Assembly: GCA_937926185.1 (NCBI GenBank)
Contig: CALEYM010000037.1
Coordinates: 1 to 5,177 of the forward strand
From: an uncultured Bacteroidota bacterium
GTDB taxonomy: Bacteria > Bacteroidota > Bacteroidia > Chitinophagales > Saprospiraceae
Length of the DNA: 5,177 bases
Reading direction: 5' to 3'
In this document: positions 1 through 5,177 of the stretch, in pieces
How the letters are laid out: each line of letters starts with the position of its first letter
Position numbering within the stretch: the stretch's first letter is position 1
Made by a program: the position numbers and the translations under genes
Notes under the pieces: model-generated
Seen by the model: the letters and a program-made list of their open reading frames with translations, nothing else
Database searches by the model: none
Told to the model about the DNA's origin: nothing

Positions 1-17
1 TTAATAAAAGTCTGCAT
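1..17 (-). CDS. gldN: Probable 5' end of gldN/porN (partial, runs off the window)
   Basis: An ATG on the minus strand at 17-15 opens a frame reading M-Q-T-F-I before the window ends. It lies 100 bases past the gldM stop, on the same strand. In known T9SS loci the gene after gldM/porM is gldN/porN, which encodes a periplasmic protein that forms the ring under the outer membrane together with the GldK lipoprotein. A short start of this kind (Met, one polar residue, then hydrophobic residues) would suit a signal peptide, but five codons cannot prove it. The only other ATG in this gap, at 106-104, meets a stop after seven codons. There is no clear Shine-Dalgarno sequence, which is normal in Bacteroidota. 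The identity comes from gene order, not from sequence. Confidence 0.4.
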
Positions 18-68
18 GGCTCGCGGTTGGATTGATTAAGGTGAACGTTTAGTAATTTCAAGAAAATG

Positions 69-103
69 GCTTCAGCCGGGTCAAAGGTAACGCCAGCTGA
101 AGC
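69..103 (-). promoter_or_regulatory. Perfect 8-bp dyad around a TACCTTTG box, between gldM and the next gene
   Basis: The arms GCTTCAGC (69-76) and GCTGAAGC (96-103) are exact reverse complements separated by 19 bases. The minus strand of the spacer contains TACCTTTG (89-82), a full match to the Bacteroidota -7 consensus TAnnTTTG, and the dyad is centred on it. No TTG stands 17-23 bases upstream, so the -33 element is missing. Read as RNA from gldM, the same repeat would be a stem-loop followed by CATTTTCTT, a poor U-tract for a terminator. It could be an operator-flanked promoter for gldN, a weak attenuator, or an mRNA processing or stability hairpin. The repeat is directly visible; its role is inferred. 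Confidence 0.45.
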
Positions 104-117
104 ACATTATTTTTATT

Positions 118-1656
118 TTAACGTATTTTGAACACCAGGTCGCCCAATTTACGGGCGGCGATGTCGCCCGGGCATTTTGCTTTGATGTCCAAATAGTAGT
201 ACACGTCGCCCGGCGCGGCGCGGCTGATCATATCCGCCACGTCCGAATTATAGCGGGCGCCGTTATTGGTTTTCTCAACAACGTCGGCGCGTTTTTTCTG
301 ATAAGCGACGGTATAACCCTGAATGTCGCACTTGGCGTCGAAGTCGAAGTTTTCCAAAACAGCCGCGATACCGCCCTGCGCCTTGAAGGTGCCGTTCGGG
401 ATAGCGCTCGGATGTTTCTGGGCGCCCAGCAACGGGATCGGGTCAGGGATACGTTTGACTTTGTACTTAAACGTGGTAGACGGCAAGTCGCCACCGGAGA
501 GGGTGATGGTGGCTTCGCCCGGAGCAGTGGCGCGAACGATGTAGTGCGAACCGTCAACACGCGAAAGCGTGATACCGTTGCCGCTCACTTTCAGATCGTT
601 GGACGAAACGCCGGCAGCCGCAACGGTGATCGGGTTATCCACGCCGATATAGAACACGTTCATTTTGTCGAGCTGGACGGAAGCGGAACGTTCGCCGACT
701 TCGTATTCGAACTCTTTTTCGTAGGGTTTTACTTCCCCCGTAAGCGGGTTCTTTACGTTGATCCGCACGTTGTACTTGGAAACGCCGGTTCTGCCGGTGG
801 TAGTCTCATAGTGAGCCATACCTTCTTTGACCGGTATGTTGCTTCCATTGACTGAGATGCTGATGTTATCGGCCGATTTGCTGTACGCGCTCAGGAAAAT
901 GTCCGCCTGGTATTTTTCACCGCGGATGACGTATCCTTTGGGGGCAGAAATAACCGGAACGAAAGCGTCGGGACGGAATTCCTGGCCGCCAACTTTGGCA
1001 TTGCAAAAGTTCAAAACTGCCGTGGCGGAGCTTTTGGCGTCCGACTGAAGTTTGCCGAGGATAGGGAAGCAGGCTGCCACCGGCATTTGGCGGAATTTAA
1101 AATCCACCCAGTCTGTTTTATCGGTGCCGGCGGGCAGTTTCTCAATATCCAGCGGCAGTGCGGCTGCGACGTTCGGGTCGTTATCGGCCATGGCGAGCAG
1201 TTTTTCACGCGTCTCTTTCACCTTGTCCATAATGTCGTAACCTACACCGCGTTTGCCGTCCTGACCCAAAACAAACCACCGCGTGGTAATATCCTTATTA
1301 CGGATATCCTTTGGAATGTTCGGATCTTTCTTCGAAGGGCCCTGGGCCTTGCTGAACAATTCCTGCCGCAATTCGTCGATATACTTGACAAAATCCGCCG
1401 AAATCTGCTGGGCTTGCTTGGCCTGATTGCGATATTTTTCGTTATTTTCGTTCTTATACGCGTCAGCCTGCTTATCGATCGCCTTCATCAATTGTTCATT
1501 ATTGGTTTCCACGATGGCGCGGCTGTTTTTCAAACCGGTGTCCAGCGAGAAGAAGGCGTTCATCACTTCGGCAGATACGTTCAGCGCGAGCAGTGCGGTC
1601 AACACCAGATACATCAGGTTGATCATTAACTGTCGCGGCTCCTTTGGTATTGACAT
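118..1656 (-). CDS. gldM: GldM/PorM, T9SS motor and periplasmic shaft protein
   Basis: This 512-residue protein is the T9SS motor component that, as a dimer inside a GldL ring, turns proton flow across the inner membrane into movement passed to the outer-membrane GldK/GldN ring. The N-terminus carries the family signature PRQLMINLMYLVLTALLALN (residues 7-26), a single membrane helix with a short cytoplasmic lead. Arg8 aligns with the functionally important Arg9 of Flavobacterium johnsoniae GldM. Residues about 36-220 are mainly helical (D1). Three beta-rich periplasmic domains follow, at about 225-320, 325-400 and 405-512 (D2-D4), including the conserved GVDNPITVAAAGV stretch at 338-350 and KRIPDP at 401-406. 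Length and domain limits match F. johnsoniae GldM (513 residues, from memory). The ATG at 1656 sits just before the conserved signature. It begins 57 bases after the gldL stop with no promoter-like sequence between, so the two are probably co-transcribed. Unusually, it has four periplasmic cysteines (196, 218, 443, 495). The stop is TAA. Confidence 0.97.
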   Translation of the reverse strand: MSIPKEPRQLMINLMYLVLTALLALNVSAEVMNAFFSLDTGLKNSRAIVETNNEQLMKAIDKQADAYKNENNEKYRNQAKQAQQISADFVKYIDELRQELFSKAQGPSKKDPNIPKDIRNKDITTRWFVLGQDGKRGVGYDIMDKVKETREKLLAMADNDPNVAAALPLDIEKLPAGTDKTDWVDFKFRQMPVAACFPILGKLQSDAKSSATAVLNFCNAKVGGQEFRPDAFVPVISAPKGYVIRGEKYQADIFLSAYSKSADNISISVNGSNIPVKEGMAHYETTTGRTGVSKYNVRINVKNPLTGEVKPYEKEFEYEVGERSASVQLDKMNVFYIGVDNPITVAAAGVSSNDLKVSGNGITLSRVDGSHYIVRATAPGEATITLSGGDLPSTTFKYKVKRIPDPIPLLGAQKHPSAIPNGTFKAQGGIAAVLENFDFDAKCDIQGYTVAYQKKRADVVEKTNNGARYNSDVADMISRAAPGDVYYYLDIKAKCPGDIAARKLGDLVFKIR

Positions 1657-1713
1657 AAAGCGTTGTCTTTTTAATGTTTATAATTAAGGAGTGACACAAA
1701 ACGCAGCGGCTGC

Positions 1714-2307
1714 TTACTGGCGGCCGATGTTGGCCATAGCGGCCAGCATATTGCCGTACACGGTATTCAGCGATCCGAGATTTTTGTTCAAAGCGCCCAG
1801 TTGATCTTTGTAGTTACGCACGTCTTCGGCAGACTTGGCCATGTCGGCCATGGCTTCGTTCATTTTCGTGTAGAAGTTGCTCATTGATTTGACCTGTTCC
1901 TGCGCGCCGGAGAAGTCGACCTCCTGAAGGGCTTTCAGGGCGCCGAGGCTTTTCGACATGGATTGCAGTTCGGTCAGCATGCCGCCCAGTTGGCGCTCCA
2001 CCACGTCGCCGTGAAGGGGGGCTACTTCGGGCATGTTGTTGCTTGGGCCGGCAGTCAGTGGCTGCAGGCGGGCGTTGTAGTCGTCGAGGCCCGGATACAG
2101 TTTGTGCCAGTAGTAGTCGGGTTCGGGGCCGATAACGCCGAGGAAAAAGAAGATGATGGCTTCCATGCTCAGTCCAATGATGAGCATTTCGGAAGCGCCT
2201 TCCCAGCTTTCGAGTTTGAACAGGGCGCCCAAAAGTACGATGGCAGCGCCGATACCGATGAGGAGGTTCTTAAAGTACTTGAAAGACTTGGTTTTGACGA
2301 AACTCAT
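1714..2307 (-). CDS. gldL: GldL/PorL, inner-membrane T9SS motor ring protein
   Basis: This 197-residue protein has two N-terminal membrane helices (about 13-32 and 40-59) and a long cytoplasmic tail. In characterised systems five GldL copies surround the two GldM transmembrane helices to make the proton-powered motor. The family core GALFKxxxWxGA is at 27-38 and the IGLSMEAIIFF stretch at 44-54. Glu49 corresponds in both sequence and number to the protonatable Glu49 of F. johnsoniae GldL, and Lys31 to its Lys27. The position of the F. johnsoniae His30 appears to be Ser34 here, and its Tyr13 position is Ile17. The motif YYWHKLYPGLDDYNA (65-79) follows the second helix, as usual. The tail from about residue 100 is coiled-coil-like and ends in the typical LNTVYGNMLAAM (180-191). 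A promoter lies about 76 bases upstream and a terminator separates the gene from gldK, so it probably starts the gldL-gldM transcript. Confidence 0.96.
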   Translation of the reverse strand: MSFVKTKSFKYFKNLLIGIGAAIVLLGALFKLESWEGASEMLIIGLSMEAIIFFFLGVIGPEPDYYWHKLYPGLDDYNARLQPLTAGPSNNMPEVAPLHGDVVERQLGGMLTELQSMSKSLGALKALQEVDFSGAQEQVKSMSNFYTKMNEAMADMAKSAEDVRNYKDQLGALNKNLGSLNTVYGNMLAAMANIGRQ

Positions 2308-2383
2308 TGTTTTAAACTTTTTAGCAGTTTACAAAAAAGGTTGACTGATTTAATTTTGATATGAGGGTGTTTAAAAAGCGCCG

Positions 2384-2415
2384 CAAAAGTAGCAATAGCC
2401 TGAAAACTTATCCAA
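2384..2415 (-). promoter_or_regulatory. Bacteroidota-type promoter for gldL-gldM
   Basis: On the minus strand TTG (2415-2413) is followed, after 21 bases, by TACTTTTG (2391-2384), an exact match to TAnnTTTG. The published Bacteroidota housekeeping sigma-factor consensus is TTG-N17-23-TAnnTTTG, so both boxes and the spacing fit. Transcription would start near 2377, giving a leader of about 70 bases before the gldL ATG at 2307. The position just after the gldK terminator supports a real promoter. The transcription start is predicted, not measured. Confidence 0.75.
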
Positions 2416-2451
2416 AGAATATTTTGAGTTAAGCCTGGAATTGTTTTATTA

Positions 2452-2474
2452 ATTGTCTGCTGTTAGCAAACAAT
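2452..2474 (-). repeat. 9-bp hairpin upstream of the gldL promoter
   Basis: On the minus strand ATTGTTTGC (2474-2466) and GCAGACAAT (2460-2452) flank the 5-base loop TAACA. As minus-strand RNA all nine positions pair, one as G-U; on plus-strand RNA that position would be a C-A mismatch. It lies 36 bases upstream of the -33 TTG. No T-run follows, so it is not a terminator. It could be a protein-binding dyad for gldL control or an end-protecting hairpin on a gldK read-through transcript. It could also be chance. Confidence 0.35.
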
Positions 2475-2538
2475 GGCTTTGTGTGCTACGATAAGTCGGT
2501 GTGGGATGGTTTTGCAGAATACAAAATTGGATGAGGGC

Positions 2539-2615
2539 AAAAAACAAAGGGCAAAACGCAAGAATCATCGCAAAATTTTATTCGCGGTGAAATTTTCTTG
2601 CTTTTTTGCCCTTTG
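2539..2615 (-). terminator. Intrinsic terminator after gldK
   Basis: The arms at 2615-2595 and 2564-2545 (minus-strand direction) pair over 12 bp plus 7 bp, 19 pairs in all, interrupted by one small internal mismatch (base 2557 opposite 2602-2603). The loop is 30 bases (2594-2565). The stem starts 19 bases after the gldK stop and its 3' arm, ending CCCTTTG, runs straight into six T residues (2544-2539). No equivalent T-run follows the repeat on the plus strand, so it is directional for gldK. The long AT-rich loop is less compact than a textbook terminator, so partial read-through is possible. Downstream of it lies the gldL promoter. Confidence 0.78.
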
Positions 2616-2634
2616 CATTAAATTTTCCCTGTAT

Positions 2635-3885
2635 TTAGAAGTCGTTGATCGAGCGTCCCAGGAAGGTCAGCACGCAACGGAATCCAATGTAGCACTTGGT
2701 CGTGTCCTGATATTCCCAGGAACGGGTGCCGGTTTGCAGGAAGAATGCGATGTCTTTCCAGGAGCCGCCGCGGATCACTTTGCGCTTGGCCGTTTGCGGA
2801 TCGTCTTCCTTGGCATCGTAGCGGATGTCGGGGTTCAGATCGTGCATAAAGGAATAAGCGTTTTCAAAGTATGCCGTTTCGGTCCATTCTGCCACGTTGC
2901 CGGCCATGCAATACAACCCGTAATCGTTCGGGTAGTAGCCGTCGGCTTTAACGGTGTACAGACCGCCGTCTTCGGGATAATTGCCGCGGCCGGGTTTGAA
3001 ATTGGCCAGGAGGCAACCCTTGGCATTGCGGGTGTAATAAGCGCCCCAGGGATAGGGGGCTTCTTCACGGCCACCGCGGGCGGCGTATTCCCATTCGTGT
3101 TCGGTCGGCAGGCGGAAGTCTTCCGTGTTGATGCGGTCGCTGGTGTACATATCCCAGATTTTGCCGCGCCAGTAGCAGAACGATTTGGCCATTTTCCAGT
3201 TGATACCGACGACGGGATAGTCGTCGAAGGCCGGATGCCAGAAGTAGTTCCGGGTCATCGGCTCGTTGTAGGAGTAGGCATAATCGCGTACCCAGCAGAG
3301 GGTATCGGGATAAATTTTGATCTTTTCCTTGTGGATGAAGCTGGTGCGGTTGCTGTTGCGCTCGTGCGCGGCGCGCTGCCAGTCGTACCACTGGAATTCG
3401 AATACGAATTTGCTGACATCCAGTTCTTTACGACCGGAGAAGCGTTCGTTGCCCTGGTAGTACAGGTCGGCGAGTTCTTCGGCGCTTTCTTCCCAGTCGA
3501 TCTCCATTTCCCAGTCGATCAGGGCTTTGTCGGCGTCGCCGCCGTCATCCTCCAGAAGATGTTGCAGGGTTTCGTGCGCCAGCGAGTCGCGCACCCAGTC
3601 GACGAACTGGCGGTACTCGTTGTTGGTGATTTCCGTTTCGTCCATGAAGAAGCCCTGGATAGAGATGGACTTTGGACGCGCCACCATTTGTTTGCTGAGG
3701 TCTTCGTCGCCAACGCCGACGTGAAGCGTTCCGGAGGGTACGTAAACCATACCGTAAGGATTGATGCCCTTCCATTTTGGGCGGCCCTGTACCCCAAGTA
3801 AGTCGCCGGTTTGTTTCCGGCCACATGATGCGGCAAAGGCCGCAAAAAAGAGTAAAAGCAGGAGCGATTTCTGTAGTTTTTTCAT
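2635..3885 (-). CDS. gldK: GldK/PorK, FGE-fold T9SS outer-membrane ring lipoprotein
   Basis: This 416-residue lipoprotein forms, with GldN, the periplasmic ring attached to the outer membrane that receives motion from GldM. The signal peptide (1-20) ends in FAASC, giving lipidated Cys21. The rest has the formylglycine-generating-enzyme/sulfatase-modifying fold: FFMDETEITNNEYRQFV (79-95), YPVVGINW with FCYW (223-239), RLPTEHEWEYAARGG (258-272), NDYGLYCMAGNVAEWT (320-335), VIRGGSWKD (370-378) and GFRCV (401-405). True FGE enzymes carry two catalytic cysteines shortly after the RGGSW motif; here residues 377-397 contain none, so the domain should be structural, as known for GldK/PorK. A long, partly acidic segment (about 110-200, rich in Asp and Glu at 112-140) separates the first two FGE motifs. 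The ATG at 3885 directly precedes a good lipoprotein signal. It lies 275 bases after the porP stop and ends in a terminator, so it is predicted to be the last gene of its transcript. Confidence 0.96.
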   Translation of the reverse strand: MKKLQKSLLLLLFFAAFAASCGRKQTGDLLGVQGRPKWKGINPYGMVYVPSGTLHVGVGDEDLSKQMVARPKSISIQGFFMDETEITNNEYRQFVDWVRDSLAHETLQHLLEDDGGDADKALIDWEMEIDWEESAEELADLYYQGNERFSGRKELDVSKFVFEFQWYDWQRAAHERNSNRTSFIHKEKIKIYPDTLCWVRDYAYSYNEPMTRNYFWHPAFDDYPVVGINWKMAKSFCYWRGKIWDMYTSDRINTEDFRLPTEHEWEYAARGGREEAPYPWGAYYTRNAKGCLLANFKPGRGNYPEDGGLYTVKADGYYPNDYGLYCMAGNVAEWTETAYFENAYSFMHDLNPDIRYDAKEDDPQTAKRKVIRGGSWKDIAFFLQTGTRSWEYQDTTKCYIGFRCVLTFLGRSINDF

Positions 3886-4160
3886 GTTGACACCCGTGTT
3901 TTCCTACTTAATTGTGCGGTTTGGAAAAAGTGGTCGTAAAGGTAGTGGATTAAATTCGATGCAAATAGATATTCCCAAACAAAATTGGTCAAACCTGTTT
4001 TTTTACCGGCCTGAGCAGCAGCAACCAAACGGAGTTTTAACATTCGCTGGTATGCAGGCAGAATTTTTTTTCGCCGGTTTGTCAGGACTCCAAAAGTCGC
4101 TTCGTTGTCAAAAATGTTAAAGTTGACGTGGAAGCCCGCCTTGAATTGGAGCGCCTGTTT
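3886..4160. other. porP-gldK intergenic region (275 bases)
   Basis: The gap is AT-rich with homopolymer tracts (T8 at 4064-4071 and T7 at 3998-4004 on the plus strand). It holds a candidate gldK promoter near 3937-3964. I see no strong terminator after the porP stop: short dyads such as GTCAA/TTGAC have stems too small and lack a proper U-tract. A minus-strand reading frame, in the same frame as porP, stays open from the porP stop to a TGA that overlaps the gldK ATG. It contains a 53-codon ATG-initiated candidate (4043-3882), which I do not recognise and do not call a gene. Confidence 0.6.
3937..3964 (-). promoter_or_regulatory. Candidate promoter for gldK
   Basis: On the minus strand TTG (3964-3962) is followed after 17 bases by TACCTTTA (3944-3937), which matches the Bacteroidota -7 box TAnnTTTG except for the last base. 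The spacing is at the short end of the accepted 17-23 range. A start near 3930 would give a leader of about 45 bases before the gldK ATG at 3885. The weaker match suggests a modest promoter, or that gldK also relies on read-through from porP. Confidence 0.42.
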
Positions 4161-5141
4161 TCATAAAAATCTGGGATTGTAGATAACCGGGGGGAGTTTG
4201 CCCCTTCCGATAGGCTTGTTGAGTTCGTAGCGGAGCAACAGTTCGTGACTGCCGCGGTTGGCCGCCTGCAAGGCTGAAAGGGGAATATCGAAAGAATAAG
4301 CCAGTGTGGTTCGTTCGTTGATGCGCAGGCCTCCGAGCAATACCGCGGCATCGCGGGCAGAAGAACTAAGCCCCCTAAACGAAGCGCCGGCAAAAATATT
4401 CTCTTTCCAGCGAAAAATGGTTGAAATTTCCATTTGTGTCTCCGTTAAGTCACTTTTAACTAAAATACCGGGTTTGATAGCCAGATTTTGGCCGGCACTG
4501 AATTGATAAGTAGCCATTCCCATGTAATGCCGTACCGGTTTAAGCCGGAAACCGCCGCCGGCGCTTGCTTCCAGTATGGGCGCAAAAACCGGTTGGGTGG
4601 CCACGCCGAGGCCCAGCGTCTTCCATTGGAGGTGGATACCGGCTTCTACGAGCGGCGTTCCGGCCTGCACCTTGCCGTCCGGCAAAAAGGGGTCGTCGTG
4701 CTGGATGACGCCGGCGGGCTCATAAATACCTTCCGGCGCCCTCAGTTTGGCGCCGTCGAGGGAGTATTGCAGATAACCGCCGCTGGCGCCGATGGAAAGC
4801 ACCGCGTTGCGGCCCAATTCGCGCTGAAAGCTAAAAGAAAGGATGGCCTGCGTACTTCTGTGCGCTCCTACCAGGTTGTTTTCCGCCCGCAACCCCACCC
4901 CGCTGCTGATCACGTAAAGGGGCAGGTGAATGTTCAGGTGTTGCATTTCAGGGGCGCCGTTCAGATTGGACCACTGCTGCCGGTACACGCCGGTTGCCAC
5001 CAATGAGTTTTCCAATCCGGCGCAAGCCGGATTATACGCATAAGGGTTGAGCAGGAAGAGGCTGTATTGCGGCGCCTGCTGAGCGTGCAGCAGGGTCGTC
5101 ATTCCGCATATAAATAATATAGGTGTAAACAGTCTTCTCAT
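4161..5141 (-). CDS. porP: PorP/SprF-family T9SS outer-membrane protein
   Basis: This 326-residue protein belongs to the type IX secretion membrane protein PorP/SprF family. These are predicted outer-membrane barrels of about 300-350 residues that associate with the GldK/PorK side of the machine or help export and hold particular cargo adhesins. A signal peptide (1-20, ending LLHA) is followed by the family start QAPQYSLFLLNPYAYNPACAG (22-42) and YRQQWSNLNGAP (53-64). Alternating polar and hydrophobic strands fill the middle. The end has the usual YSFDIPLSAL and SHELLLRYEL pattern (282-307) and finishes YNPRFL. The ATG at 5141 is chosen because it begins the signal peptide; the frame stays open to the window edge, but nothing family-like precedes it. 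Lying upstream of gldK makes it the porP of the porPKLMN arrangement. Many genomes carry several paralogues, so a cargo-specific SprF-like role is not excluded. The stop is TGA. Confidence 0.93.
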   Translation of the reverse strand: MRRLFTPILFICGMTTLLHAQQAPQYSLFLLNPYAYNPACAGLENSLVATGVYRQQWSNLNGAPEMQHLNIHLPLYVISSGVGLRAENNLVGAHRSTQAILSFSFQRELGRNAVLSIGASGGYLQYSLDGAKLRAPEGIYEPAGVIQHDDPFLPDGKVQAGTPLVEAGIHLQWKTLGLGVATQPVFAPILEASAGGGFRLKPVRHYMGMATYQFSAGQNLAIKPGILVKSDLTETQMEISTIFRWKENIFAGASFRGLSSSARDAAVLLGGLRINERTTLAYSFDIPLSALQAANRGSHELLLRYELNKPIGRGKLPPVIYNPRFL

Positions 5142-5177
5142 TTCCGAGCGGTTTAACCATGTGTTTGGCGTCAGCCG

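Larger units (their letters stand above)
2308..2634. other. gldK-gldL intergenic region (327 bases, no gene)
   Basis: This stretch is more AT-rich than the flanking genes and holds no convincing coding sequence; the only long frame across it, on the plus strand, is the start of a frame antisense to gldK. Going in the direction of transcription from gldK it contains an intrinsic terminator (stem 2615-2545, T-tract 2544-2539), about 64 bases without any clear signal, a 9-bp hairpin (2474-2452), a Bacteroidota-type promoter (2415-2384), and a leader of about 70 bases that becomes A-rich just before the gldL ATG (AAAAAGTTTAAAACA). Such a long gap with this order of signals is what a boundary between two transcription units looks like. 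Confidence 0.8.

Noticed and set aside
1087..1629. A 180-codon plus-strand open frame opposite gldM
   Set aside because: It is antisense to a strongly conserved gene; its hydrophobic stretch mirrors the gldM N-terminal codons and does not indicate a membrane protein.
1703..1713. Palindrome GCAGC-G-GCTGC right after the gldL stop, followed by GTTTTG
   Set aside because: Only a 4-bp stem with a 3-base loop is sterically possible and the T-run is four bases, too weak for a terminator between gldL and gldM.
2351..2358. TAATTTTG on the plus strand, a match to the -7 consensus
   Set aside because: No TTG at the required distance upstream and no plausible plus-strand gene downstream.
2473..3801. 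A 442-codon plus-strand open frame
   Set aside because: It lies antisense to gldK over nearly its whole length. Its predicted protein has the Val/Gly/Ala/Phe-rich, low-complexity look of a reverse-complement shadow, while the gldK frame has clear family motifs.
4064..4071. T8 tract (and T7 at 3998-4004) as possible plus-strand terminators
   Set aside because: Neither is preceded by a stable GC-containing stem on the plus strand, and there is no plus-strand gene to terminate.
4488..5006. A 172-codon plus-strand open frame opposite porP
   Set aside because: It is fully contained in porP on the other strand and has no recognisable motif; a composition-driven shadow.
5142..5177. Possible upstream extension of porP or the end of a preceding gene
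   Set aside because: The frame is open for the 12 codons to the edge, but the Met at 5141 starts a clear signal peptide. The 36 bases show no identifiable C-terminus of another protein.

Overview
The window is a core type IX secretion (T9SS) / gliding-motility locus from a member of the Bacteroidota. The organism call rests on the protein families (GldK/PorK, GldL/PorL, GldM/PorM and PorP/SprF, which occur essentially only in this phylum) and on promoter-like sequences of the TAnnTTTG type. Base composition is near 50% GC inside genes and clearly more AT-rich between them. That fits a Saprospiria/Lewinella- or Chitinophagia-like lineage better than a low-GC flavobacterium, but this placement is inference.

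All genes lie on the minus strand, so the biological order runs from high to low coordinates: a PorP/SprF-family outer-membrane protein (5141-4161), gldK/porK lipoprotein (3885-2635), gldL/porL inner-membrane motor protein (2307-1714), gldM/porM motor and periplasmic shaft protein (1656-118), and probably the first few codons of gldN/porN running off the window at position 1. This matches the known porP-K-L-M-N gene order. All four complete genes look intact, with lengths normal for their families.

The parts form one machine. GldL and GldM form the proton-driven inner-membrane motor. GldM spans the periplasm and contacts the GldK/GldN ring under the outer membrane, GldK being its lipid-anchored member. 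PorP-type proteins sit in the outer membrane and work with the ring and with secreted cargo. The sequence does not say whether the organism glides or only secretes.

The non-coding DNA is the less ordinary part. The 327-base gldK-gldL gap holds a long inverted repeat followed, in the gene direction, by six T residues (an intrinsic terminator) and then a good Bacteroidota promoter (TTG-N21-TACTTTTG). This predicts that gldL-gldM(-gldN) is transcribed separately from porP-gldK. The 117 bases after gldM hold a perfect 8-bp dyad centred on a TACCTTTG box. The 275 bases between porP and gldK hold a weaker promoter candidate and no recognisable gene. I see no mobile element, CRISPR array, tRNA or rRNA. 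I do not see a new multi-gene system here; the findings concern regulation and residue-level departures in known T9SS proteins.
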